64,000 bases of DNA from Sphingomonas sp. FARSPH. Its GTDB lineage: Bacteria; Pseudomonadota; Alphaproteobacteria; Sphingomonadales; Sphingomonadaceae. Position numbers and translations under genes: made by a program. Positions 42,301 to 49,878 of the stretch are shown in pieces (within the stretch, counting starts at the first letter, position 1; each line of letters begins with the position of its first letter). Under the pieces are notes generated by a model that did no database searches, was not told the DNA's origin, and saw only the letters and a list, made by a program, of their open reading frames with translations. The stretch spans positions 1-64,000 of the forward strand of contig NZ_CP029985.1 of NCBI RefSeq assembly GCF_003355005.1, read 5' to 3'.

Positions 42301-42565
42301 CGCGCACGACCGGCTGCGCCCCGTGCTGTCGACCGCGCTCGTCGCCTCGGTCGGTTTCGTGCCGATGGCGATCGCGACCGGCGCGGGCGCGGAGGTGCAG
42401 CGGCCGCTGGCGACGGTGGTGATCGGCGGCATCATCACCTCGACCATCCTGACCCTGCTGCTGCTGCCCAGCCTCTACGCCTGGGTCGAGCGGCGTGCAG
42501 CGGCGCAGGCGGAACGCAAGGCAATACGTAACGGCGACGCGCGGGAGGAAGCCGCCGCCCGTTGA
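39362..42565 (+). CDS. czcA: CzcA/CusA-family heavy-metal RND efflux pump
   Basis: A 1067-residue resistance-nodulation-division transporter. HME-RND signatures are FANLQIDAIPDITGVQVQINTQ in the N-terminal periplasmic part, RLVTLPIERAMGG, and the TM4 proton-relay motif LDFGLIVDGSIVVVENS. Later come the porter segment SLGSQFTPQLDEGAITAMVYRP and the second membrane domain with GIPFAVTGGVLALWLRG and GFIALSGIAMLNGLVLID. It exchanges protons for Co/Zn/Cd or Cu/Ag. The ATG overlaps the stop of czcC. Unusually, no membrane-fusion (CzcB/CusB) gene lies between or after them within the window. Confidence 0.94.
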   Translation: MKIWLNWVTHHRLAVALTTAIVAAIGLWSFANLQIDAIPDITGVQVQINTQVPALAPEEIERLVTLPIERAMGGQAGLDQTRSLTKTGLSQVTLLYKDGTDQLKARQLVTERLNAVRDQLPPGSTPQLAPITTGLGEIYYYTLEWRHVPPGMDAQRQLMELYEAQEYTVRPMLRAVEGVADVNSNGGLEEQFVVEPDPVRLTMHGVTAGELAAAVAKNVENAGGGIIRRGPERFTVRTDARVMNATQIGAIPVKFAAGVLPLTVRDLADVVISSAPRQGAATQNGRETVLGTVMMLVGQNSRETAVRVEKALPGIQAALPKGMVIDRQYSRADLVERTIHTVERNLGEGALLVGIVLLLVMGNWRAALIVALVIPLAFLVTVSGMHAIGLSGNLMSLGALDFGLIVDGSIVVVENSLRLLAARRREKGEELDGEERRATIAEAARLVARPTFFGIAIIALVYVPVLSLGGVEGKLFQPMAQAVMLAIGAGLIWTFTIVPALSAWLLRAPARESDEEEKTGFVGVANRVYTPVLDRAPAHPAILTIAAAALLVAAFLVFKSLGSQFTPQLDEGAITAMVYRPVGMSLEDSLAIEQRTEVAIRRAYPQVTHTFSRIGTSEVATDPMPPNENDLYIFYGPQKDWPTGDGAPKTKQDLIAGIEKVARQVYKGQNFEFAQPIEMRFNEMLEGVRADVSVKIYGDDYDVLEKAAAKAKAILEKLPGTAGVEFETAGRPKSIVVELDHDALLRLGLGTQEVNNAIRDALAGAEVGFIPHGPARHAIVIRMPEALRADPSAILALPLRVGEYGMVPLQRVARLRQTRIVEPILHDDGNRRAALMVNLSTSDLAGYVQRAQAAIDGQVKLPPGYRIEFGGQYHQLEAAQKRLSIVVPAALILIFALVYAALGSVREAAIVYTGIPFAVTGGVLALWLRGMPFSITAAIGFIALSGIAMLNGLVLIDHINSLRDGREGDPLPPDEAVRQGAHDRLRPVLSTALVASVGFVPMAIATGAGAEVQRPLATVVIGGIITSTILTLLLLPSLYAWVERRAAAQAERKAIRNGDAREEAAAR

Positions 42566-42587
42566 GCGGCGGCGCCCGTCACCCTCG

Positions 42588-44165
42588 TCACGGATTGGTC
42601 TGCACGGTCACCATCAGGTTCGCGCCGGTCGCGGGCAGGATCAGGCCGAAGGCGGTTTCGTCGCCGTTGAGCAGGCGTTCGCGAACCCAGCGACCGTCTT
42701 CGAAATGCCCCTGCTCGACGGTGACGAGCTGGACGCGGCCGGGCGTGCCGAGCGGCGTCGCGAGCGCGACGTTCGCCGATGCGCCGACCAGCAGGTAGCG
42801 GCCGGGCGCGACGCGCGCGGCAATGACGCGCCCCGACAGGTCGCGATTGCCCTGTCCGCGCGGCCCGCCGTACCCGTCGCGCACCTCGCCGAAGCGGGCG
42901 ACCATATCGAGATCGGCGAATGCCATCGGCACGTTGGCGAGGCCGTCTTCCTCCACGGCGGCGCGCACCTGCCCCGCGTCGCGCAGCGGCAGCAGGAAGG
43001 GCGCGGCACCCTGCAACAGGCGATAGTCGAGCGCGATCGGCTCTTCGGCGGGGGCGCCATCGCGCAGGCCGAAATCCTCGCCGATGCCGAATTTGGAAAT
43101 GCCGACCGCATGCGGCTGCGCCAGGGTCCAGAAGGCGTGGCGGGCGTGCGCCATGCTGCCCCCCGTCTCCGGCACGAACAACGGGTTGCCGGGGACGACG
43201 TAGGATTGCGCGATCTCGGTGTAGGGCGCGACGTTGGTGTCGTAATTGTCGACGCCGACGACGTCGATCGCCGGCGCAAGCGCGCGCCATTGCGGCAGCA
43301 GCCATGACACCGCGCCCCCGGACGGCGAACTGTCGCCGGGACGCAGCAGCCCAGGCTGCTGGCGCGGCCAGACATTGGCGTAGAGCGGCAGGTCGTAGGC
43401 GCGCTTGCCCGCGGCGGCGACCGCGCCGATGTAGCGCGCGGTGTGATAGGCCATGAACGCCTCCGGCGCGCGGACGCCGTAATTGGCCGTCCAGTCGCCC
43501 GGCTTCGCGCCCGGCATGTCGGCGGGCACGGCGGCGCGGAACAGCGCGTCGGCGGCGGGCGCATGGTCGCGATCCGCGCCCAGCGTCCCCGCCTCGTTTT
43601 CCACCTGTACCATGATGACGGTGCGGCGCGCGCCGTCGACCGCCTTCAGATGCGCCATCAGCGCGCCGAACGCGCGCGCATCCGCGTCGCGGCTGGCGCT
43701 CGCGATCGGCGTCAGCACGTCGATCGCGCGGCCGGTGCCGTCGACGACGCGCGGGAAGCGCGCGGTGTCGCGCTTCACCCAGGCGGGGGTGTAGCTCATG
43801 TTGGCGTTCTTCCACGTCCCGAACCACAGCAGGGCCAGCCGCACCTTCTGCGCGCGCGCCTCGGCAATCAGGCCGTCGACGACGCTCCAGTCGAAGCGCC
43901 CTTCCTCGGGCTCGACCGATTCCCAGCCGATCGGCGCCATCACGACATTGGCATGGCTCCGCGCGATGGCGGGGGCGAGACGATGGAATTCGGCGGGAAA
44001 GCCGCTGGAATTGTTGAGCTGGATACCGAGCACCAGGAAGGGGCGGCCATCGACCTGCAACGCCGGCATGCCCGACGGCGTGGGGACGAAGCGGCTGTCC
44101 TCAGCCGATGCGGTGCCCGCGATCAGGCCGAGCGCGGCGACGGCGGCGCGGGAAAGACGGATCAT
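42588..44165 (-). CDS. GH35-type beta-galactosidase with DUF5597 region
   Basis: A 525-residue exported protein (signal peptide MIRLSRAAVAALGLIAGTASA). The TIM-barrel portion contains PFLVLGIQLNNSSGFPAEFHR, VVMAPIGWESVEPEEGRFDWSVVDGLI and MVQVENEAGTLGADRDHAP, where the N-E of QVENE is the acid/base. NPLFVPETGGS contains the probable nucleophile Glu. A beta-rich C-terminal domain (about 380-525) corresponds to DUF5597. It presumably cleaves terminal beta-galactosides in the periplasm. It is the last gene of the TonB receptor operon and starts within the stop of the halogenase-like gene (ATGA). Confidence 0.88.
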   Translation of the reverse strand: MIRLSRAAVAALGLIAGTASAEDSRFVPTPSGMPALQVDGRPFLVLGIQLNNSSGFPAEFHRLAPAIARSHANVVMAPIGWESVEPEEGRFDWSVVDGLIAEARAQKVRLALLWFGTWKNANMSYTPAWVKRDTARFPRVVDGTGRAIDVLTPIASASRDADARAFGALMAHLKAVDGARRTVIMVQVENEAGTLGADRDHAPAADALFRAAVPADMPGAKPGDWTANYGVRAPEAFMAYHTARYIGAVAAAGKRAYDLPLYANVWPRQQPGLLRPGDSSPSGGAVSWLLPQWRALAPAIDVVGVDNYDTNVAPYTEIAQSYVVPGNPLFVPETGGSMAHARHAFWTLAQPHAVGISKFGIGEDFGLRDGAPAEEPIALDYRLLQGAAPFLLPLRDAGQVRAAVEEDGLANVPMAFADLDMVARFGEVRDGYGGPRGQGNRDLSGRVIAARVAPGRYLLVGASANVALATPLGTPGRVQLVTVEQGHFEDGRWVRERLLNGDETAFGLILPATGANLMVTVQTNP

Positions 44166-45682
44166 GCGACGGGCTCCTGTGGCGCGGCGCAATGGCGCGC
44201 GATGAAATCGGCGTGTGGCGGCAGATGGCCGACGGCGGCGCGCGTCACCTCCGCGATGCGCGACAGGCGGGCGCGCGCGGTGTCGAGCGGGATACCGAGC
44301 GCGATCGGGTCGAAGCCCTCCGGCCGCAGCCCCTGTCCCTCCATCACCGCCAGCCAGCTGGTGCGGGTGAACAGTTCGTCCGCCTCACGATAGACGCGCC
44401 CCGTCCGGCGGTGGATGGCGATACGTTCCGCCAGGCTGTCGGGCACGCGCATCGCCGCGAGGTTCCGCCAATAGGCGGTATCGTCGCGCGCGGTGGCGTG
44501 GAAGTGGAGGATCAGGAAGTCGCGGATGCTCTCGAACTCCGCGGTCATCAGCCGGTTGTAGCGGCGGATGTCCGCCTGCTCGAACGCGCGGGTCGGCAGC
44601 ATTTCGAGCAGGCGCGCGATCCCCGCCTGGACGAGATGGATGCTGGTCGATTCGAGCGGCTCCATGAATCCGCTCGCCAGCCCCAGCGCCACGCAGTTGC
44701 GCGCCCAGAAGACGTCGCGCCGGCCGGTGCGGAAGCGCAGCAGCCGCGGATCGGCGAGCGGCGCGCCATCCAGCCCGGCAAGCAAAGTCGCCGCCGCCGC
44801 GTCGTCCGAGATGTGACCGCTAGCGTAGACATAGCCGTTGCCGGTGCGATGCTGCAGCGGGATGCGCCATTGCCAGCCCGCGGCCTGCGCGGTCGAGCGG
44901 GTGAAGGGCGTCGGCGGCTCCGCGTTGGCGCTGGGCACGGCGACCGCGCGATCGTTGGGCAGCCAGTGGCCCCAATCCTGGAACCCGACGCCCAACGCCT
45001 CGCCGAGCAGCAGCGCGCGAAAGCCCGAGCAGTCGATGAACAGGTCCGCCGCGATCCGCACGCCGCTTTCCAGCGCGACCGTCTCGATGAAGCCGTCGTC
45101 GGGCCGGCGTGCGACGTCGACCACCCTGCCCTCGATCCGCCGCACGCCGGAGGCTTCGGCATGCTGGCGCAGGAAGCGGGCGTAGAGCGTGGCGTCGAAG
45201 TGGAAAGCGTAGCCGATCTGCGCGAGCGGCGTGTTGCTCGCCTGCGGCCGGGCGAAGCGCCCGGCGGCGGCGGCGGCGGTGCAGATCGAATAGGCATCGA
45301 GCGGCAGCGCGTCGCCCGTCATGCGCAGCCGCTGCCACATCGCCTCGAACGGCACCGCGCCCGAATCGATGCCATAGACGCCGAAGGGATGGAAATAGCG
45401 GTGGCCGCGTTGCCACCAGTCGACGAATTCGATGCCGAGCTTGAACGTGCCGCCGGTCGCGCGGACGAAGGCGTCCTCGTCGATGCCGAGCAAGGCGTTG
45501 AACGCCTGGATCGGCGGGATCGTCGCCTCGCCGACGCCGACGGTGCCGATCTCTTCGGATTCGACCAGCGTAATCGCGGGGCCGTCCGGGCCGAGCACGC
45601 GCGCCAGCGCCGCGGCGGCCATCCAGCCCGCCGTGCCGCCGCCGACGATCGCGATGCTGCGCAGCGGTGCGTCGGCGGTCAT
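44162..45682 (-). CDS. Tryptophan halogenase-family flavoprotein
   Basis: A 506-residue flavin-dependent halogenase homologue. The FAD loop is GGGTAGWM (G14-x-G-x-x-G19). The catalytic Lys equivalent is K81 in GGTFKLGIEF. The halogenase signature W-x-W-x-I-P is intact as WQWRIP at 270-275. GFMEPLESTSIHL (338-350) carries the Glu matching the essential E346 of PrnA. All key residues for HOCl/HOBr chemistry are therefore retained. The substrate is unknown; in PUL-like loci these proteins have no assigned role. It is coupled to both neighbouring genes through ATGA overlaps. It needs reduced flavin; no flavin reductase gene is adjacent. Confidence 0.92.
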   Translation of the reverse strand: MTADAPLRSIAIVGGGTAGWMAAAALARVLGPDGPAITLVESEEIGTVGVGEATIPPIQAFNALLGIDEDAFVRATGGTFKLGIEFVDWWQRGHRYFHPFGVYGIDSGAVPFEAMWQRLRMTGDALPLDAYSICTAAAAAGRFARPQASNTPLAQIGYAFHFDATLYARFLRQHAEASGVRRIEGRVVDVARRPDDGFIETVALESGVRIAADLFIDCSGFRALLLGEALGVGFQDWGHWLPNDRAVAVPSANAEPPTPFTRSTAQAAGWQWRIPLQHRTGNGYVYASGHISDDAAAATLLAGLDGAPLADPRLLRFRTGRRDVFWARNCVALGLASGFMEPLESTSIHLVQAGIARLLEMLPTRAFEQADIRRYNRLMTAEFESIRDFLILHFHATARDDTAYWRNLAAMRVPDSLAERIAIHRRTGRVYREADELFTRTSWLAVMEGQGLRPEGFDPIALGIPLDTARARLSRIAEVTRAAVGHLPPHADFIARHCAAPQEPVA

Positions 45683-46398
45683 GCGGGCGTCCGGCATTGC
45701 AGGAACAGGTTGCCGGTCAGCCGCCCGCGCGCGGGATCGTCGGGATGGTCGGGCAGCGCGGCGATGAGGCCGCTGTGCAGCAGCGCGGCGCGATAGAGGA
45801 TCAAACGATCGGAACGCGCGGCGACGGTGTCGACGAGTGCGAACAGCGGATGATCGCCGGTGACATAGCCACCCGGCGGCAGATCGGCGAGTTCGGCGTC
45901 GAGCCGCGCGCGATAGGCGGGCAGCCGGTCGGCGTCGATCGTCTCGAACCCCGTGGCGCGATGGCGGAAGAAGCCCGTGCCCGCGGCATGATCGGACAGG
46001 TAATGGACCGCTGCGAACTGCATCCGGTCGGCCGCGTCGACGTGCGGCACGCGCTGTTCGACGGACAGGTCCGCCGGCGCGGTGGTGACGAGCGAGAAAT
46101 TGCCGCGCGCGCGCTGCGGCACGACGCGGCCGATGCCGAAATGCTGCGCGATCAGCGGCAGGGCGAAGCGGACGAGCGCATCGAGATAGGCGACCGGCGC
46201 CGGCGCGAGCAGCCCGGGATAATGGCTGTCGACCGCCGCCGCGGGCTCGAACGACGTGCGCGCCGCGACCGCGCGCAGCGCAGCGAGCGTTCCCGTCGCG
46301 TCGTCGACGACGACGACCGGCTCGCGCTCCACGCCGACGTGACGCAGCATGACGACGGGCGTCGGCAGCGGGGCGGATTGGGTATTGGAAACGGTCAT
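45679..46398 (-). CDS. DUF6445-like protein of the halogenase operon
   Basis: A 239-residue cytosolic-looking protein starting MTVSNTQSAPLPTPVVMLRHVG. It contains RMQFAAVHYLSDHAAGTGFFRHRATGFE near 120-147, with an H-x-x-x-x-H plus R/H arrangement. GGYVTGDHPLFALVDTVAARSDRLILYRAALLHSG follows. This matches the DUF6445 family, suspected to be related to 2-oxoglutarate/Fe(II) oxygenases, though I cannot confirm a full H-x-D...H triad. Such genes recur beside TonB receptors and Trp halogenase-like genes in sphingomonads and caulobacters. The stop overlaps the halogenase start; the TonB receptor gene is 61 bp upstream. Confidence 0.78.
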   Translation of the reverse strand: MTVSNTQSAPLPTPVVMLRHVGVEREPVVVVDDATGTLAALRAVAARTSFEPAAAVDSHYPGLLAPAPVAYLDALVRFALPLIAQHFGIGRVVPQRARGNFSLVTTAPADLSVEQRVPHVDAADRMQFAAVHYLSDHAAGTGFFRHRATGFETIDADRLPAYRARLDAELADLPPGGYVTGDHPLFALVDTVAARSDRLILYRAALLHSGLIAALPDHPDDPARGRLTGNLFLQCRTPA

Positions 46399-46459
46399 GA
46401 TCCTGGCCCGAAAAATTGCCGGCGTGGGCGATGCACACACCACGCCGGCACAGGGGGGA

Positions 46460-49276
46460 TCAATAGGTCGCGCGCAGCGAGAAGCCGAAGCGCCGGTCGT
46501 TGAGCGTATATTGCAACGGCTGGCTGAGCGTCCCGATGTACGTCAGGTTCATGCGGTTGGTCAGGTTCACCGCATCGACCGACAAGGCCAGATGCGTGTT
46601 GAAATTGTAGCTGACCGAGGCGTCGAGCGAGGCATAGGGCTTCTGGAACTGCGGCACGCCGTTCGCGCCGCTGCCCTGCGTCGTGTCGAAATACTTGCCG
46701 CGCCAGCTCCAGGCGAGACGCGCCGTCACCGGCCCCTTTTCGTACAGGCCGACGAGGTTGTAGCTGTGCTTCGACAGTTTCTCGAGCGGTACCGTCGTCG
46801 GCACGTTCGACCCCGCCGTCGCGAACGGATTGGTCACGCTGCTGTCGACGAAGGTGTAGTTCGCCTGCACGCCCAGCCCGCTGAGCAGACCCGGCAGGAA
46901 GTCAAAGAACTGCTGGTACGCCGCCTCGAACCCCTTGACCGTGCCGGTGCCGGTATTGACCGTCGTGCCGATCGCATAGCGGACGCCGTTGAACGTCTGG
47001 AACGTCGTGCCGCCCGCGAGGAAACCGTCGACCTTCTTGTAGAAGCCGCCCAGCGTCACCGACCCGGTCGATGAGAAATACCATTCCGCGGTCAGATCGT
47101 AATTGTCCGACGTGATCGGACGCAGATAGGGATTGCCCGATCCGCCGGTCGGTAATTGTTCGATGATATTGCCGTTGGCATCGCGGCGGATGAAGCTGCG
47201 ATCGGTCGGATTGTTGAGCGAGACGTTGGTCGCCATCTGGTCGAAGTTCGGCCGCGCGAACGATTTCGAGAAGGCGAAGCGCGTCTGGAACGTGTCGGTG
47301 ATGTGCGCGCGCACGTTGAAGCTGGGCAGCGCCTTGACGTAGCGGCGCTGGACGTCGATCGGTGCCTGCGTCCCGTTGCTGTTGAAGATCGTGCCTGACG
47401 ACCCCGTGCTGGTGCGCACCAGGCGGACGCCGGCGTTGCCGTCGACCTTCAGCCCGCCGATCACGCCTTCGTAATCCGCCGCCACATAGGTGGCGAGCGT
47501 GCGTTCGGTCTGGTGGTTGAGGTCGCCGGGCGAGAAGGTGCTCTTGGGCGTCGCGCCGAACTTCGCCTCGGTCTTGACCAGGCTGTCCCACAGCGAATTG
47601 CCGGGTTCGAAGTTCGGATAGAGGATGCCGCCGGGCAGCGTCTTGCCATCGAAGAAGTTCGGCGTCGGACCCTTCAGCGCGAGTTCGGGGAATTGCGACA
47701 GCCGGACGAAGGGCAGCCCCGCCGGCGACGAACAGCTGGGGTTGGGGCCCGAGGGCAGCAGACAGAAGCCGTTCCAGGTGCCGCGCAGGTCGATCGTGCT
47801 GTCCGCGTAGCGCAGGCCGCCGCGCAGCTTCTGCAGGAAGCCGCCCTCGACGTCATATTCCAGGTCGTATTTCAGCGCGAGCTGGTCGGCATCGTTGCGC
47901 GTGATCGAATCCGCCATGTACGTGAAGGCGTAATTGTTCGGATCCGACAGCAGCGCGGGATTGCGGACGTTCCACACCGGCCGCGACCCGCGCAGGTCGA
48001 AATCGACGATACTCTGGTTCTTCGCATTATACGGCGTCTGGCCCGTCTGGTCGTAGAGCGAGATGACGAAGCCGTTGCGATCGGCGTTGTAGGACGATTT
48101 CAGATATTGCGCGTCGAACACTGCGTGCAGCTTGTCCGACACGTCCCACTTGGCGTTCAGCGTATAGTTGCCGGTGGTGTTGGTCAGGTCCTGATCGAAC
48201 CGCGCCGATTCGAACACCTGGTTGGCGAGCGACCCGGACGTCGCATAGCCTGCGCTGTCGAAGGTGAAGTTGGCACCCGCCAGCGGCGTCGTCGGACCAT
48301 TGCCGTTGTTGTTGTAGTAGAAGTACTTGCCCTGACGGTAGAACTTGTACCGCGAATAGAGCGCCTGCGCGGTGACGAGCAGATTGTCCGCCGCCTGCCA
48401 CTGCCACGCGCCGGCAAGGCCCAGGCGGTTGCGGTTGCCGCCGTCGTCGTAGATCTGCTCGCCATAGGGCACCTGCGCATTGGCGGGTGCGCCGGGGATG
48501 GTCGTGCCGGCGGGAATCGGGCCGAACGCACCGATCAGGATCGCGTCCTGGCGATACGAACTGCGCGCGTAGCTGGCGTTGAGCAGGAAGCCCATCTCGC
48601 CGATGCCGGTCTGGAAGCGGTTGCTGTACAGCGCCGAGCCCGATCCACCGAACTTGTCGGCGCGATCATAATAATTGCCCTTCAGGGTCGCGCTGATCAG
48701 CTGGCCCGGCTGGTCGAACGGCAGGCGGGTGCGGATGTTGACCACGCCCGCGACATCGCCCTCGATCGTGCTGGCGGGCGGGTTCTTGAACACGTCGATA
48801 CCGGCGAGCAGTTCGGGTGGGATCGCCTCGAGGTCGAGCGTGCGGCCGCCCGAGGCGGAGATCGCCGCGCGGCCGTCGATGAAGTTGCTGACCTGCGTCA
48901 GGCCGCGCACGGTGATCGCGGGCGTGGTGCGGTGGTCGAAATCGGTCGCGCCCTCGCCGTAGCGACGCTGGATCTGCACGCCGGTGATACGCTGCAGCGC
49001 CTCGACGGTGTTCGCGTCGGGCAGCTTGCCGATATCCTGCGCGTTGACCGAATCGACGATCTGATTGGCGTTGCGCTTGATCGCCTGCGCCGAACGCAGC
49101 GATTCGCGCACGCCGGTGACGACGATGTCCTGGTCGCCGGGCGTTCCTTGCGCGGCCTGGTCGGCGGTGACGTTGCCGGTCGCCTGCGCGGCTTGCGCCT
49201 GCGCTATACCGGCCGCCTGGAACGACAACGCGGCGACCGACGCGCCGAACAGCAGACGTGCGTGACTTCCCTTCAT
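46460..49276 (-). CDS. TonB-dependent receptor (PUL-associated)
   Basis: A 938-residue outer-membrane receptor. The signal peptide MKGSHARLLFGASVAALSFQ runs to about AQA. The TonB box region DQDIVVTGVRESLRSAQAIKRN is followed by the plug domain (NANTVEALQRIT-like segment, GVQIQRRYGEG, TVRGLTQVSNFIDGR), then the large beta barrel ending RRFGFSLRATY with the terminal aromatic residue. The sequence type, with LRSAQAIKRNANQIVDS, matches receptors for plant or algal oligosaccharides in Caulobacter and Xanthomonas. GGGGAGGAAT precedes the ATG. It heads the operon with DUF6445, halogenase and GH35 genes, so its cargo is likely a galactoside-containing glycan. Confidence 0.93.
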   Translation of the reverse strand: MKGSHARLLFGASVAALSFQAAGIAQAQAAQATGNVTADQAAQGTPGDQDIVVTGVRESLRSAQAIKRNANQIVDSVNAQDIGKLPDANTVEALQRITGVQIQRRYGEGATDFDHRTTPAITVRGLTQVSNFIDGRAAISASGGRTLDLEAIPPELLAGIDVFKNPPASTIEGDVAGVVNIRTRLPFDQPGQLISATLKGNYYDRADKFGGSGSALYSNRFQTGIGEMGFLLNASYARSSYRQDAILIGAFGPIPAGTTIPGAPANAQVPYGEQIYDDGGNRNRLGLAGAWQWQAADNLLVTAQALYSRYKFYRQGKYFYYNNNGNGPTTPLAGANFTFDSAGYATSGSLANQVFESARFDQDLTNTTGNYTLNAKWDVSDKLHAVFDAQYLKSSYNADRNGFVISLYDQTGQTPYNAKNQSIVDFDLRGSRPVWNVRNPALLSDPNNYAFTYMADSITRNDADQLALKYDLEYDVEGGFLQKLRGGLRYADSTIDLRGTWNGFCLLPSGPNPSCSSPAGLPFVRLSQFPELALKGPTPNFFDGKTLPGGILYPNFEPGNSLWDSLVKTEAKFGATPKSTFSPGDLNHQTERTLATYVAADYEGVIGGLKVDGNAGVRLVRTSTGSSGTIFNSNGTQAPIDVQRRYVKALPSFNVRAHITDTFQTRFAFSKSFARPNFDQMATNVSLNNPTDRSFIRRDANGNIIEQLPTGGSGNPYLRPITSDNYDLTAEWYFSSTGSVTLGGFYKKVDGFLAGGTTFQTFNGVRYAIGTTVNTGTGTVKGFEAAYQQFFDFLPGLLSGLGVQANYTFVDSSVTNPFATAGSNVPTTVPLEKLSKHSYNLVGLYEKGPVTARLAWSWRGKYFDTTQGSGANGVPQFQKPYASLDASVSYNFNTHLALSVDAVNLTNRMNLTYIGTLSQPLQYTLNDRRFGFSLRATY

Positions 49277-49878
49277 ATTCCTCCCCTTCGCGACCGTGTT
49301 TTGGTGTCGGCTTATGCCAGACATAATCCAATCTTATTGTTAGACAAAATAAATTTTTCGTCAGGTCCTGACGCGTTGAACGAAAATGGCAATCAGCCGT
49401 AGCGGGCGCGACGCCGACCGGGCGCCGCCCATGCATGGATTTATTGATGTATCTCAGGTACTTCGGCCATCGCGCGAAGGCGCGATCATCCGCGCCGAGC
49501 GATCGCGGCTTACCGAAAAAGTTTTATTTGTCCGATATACGCCGATGGACAGGGATGTGCGCGCGGCGCCGAACGGACAGCGCGACGATGACGGATGGCC
49601 GCGCGCGCTGCCGACCGTCCGCTTCGTCGGCGCTTCTAGAAAAGGGTGATTCCGGGTACAATGCGAGTGACGAAACCGCCTGGCTGAGCGGACGGCAGAT
49701 CGCCCCCTGACGGCACCGGCAGATCTCGGGTCATCGACCTGAGAATGGCCATTCTCTACGACGGTCTGGTGCCAGGTGATCGCCGCTTCGAGCGCTTCTC
49801 GCTCCATGGCCGGATAGCAGGCCGCGGGCTGCTGGCTGGCAGGGCGGACTGGCGTGTCCGCCTCTGCCGCCGATGCGG
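49277..49878. other. Non-coding interval between the TonB receptor and peptidase genes
   Basis: I see no convincing gene in these 602 bases. The short open frames have poor codon bias and no ribosome sites. The AT-rich stretch 49320-49370 is the likely promoter of the receptor operon and contains a TTGTTAGACAA palindrome. A second perfect palindrome, GAGAATGGCCATTCTC, lies at 49741-49756. The minus-strand frame around it (METREALEAA-like start near 49807) may be a remnant, but I cannot identify it. Confidence 0.5.
49337..49347. promoter_or_regulatory. FadR/GntR-like operator candidate upstream of TonB receptor operon
   Basis: TTGT-TAG-ACAA is a perfect inverted repeat fitting the TNGT-N(0-3)-ACNA pattern bound by FadR-subfamily GntR regulators. 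It lies about 60 bases upstream of the receptor ATG in AT-rich DNA. No GntR gene is present in the window, so the regulator would be encoded elsewhere. Confidence 0.4.

Noticed and set aside
44162..45682. Secondary-metabolite biosynthetic gene cluster around the halogenase
   Set aside because: No NRPS, PKS, terpene or indole enzymes are present; neighbours are a TonB receptor and a glycosidase.
49454..49807. Possible 117-codon gene on the minus strand in the peptidase-receptor gap
   Set aside because: After the first 25 residues the sequence becomes Arg/Ser/His-rich and unlike a folded protein; there is no ribosome site and no known family.
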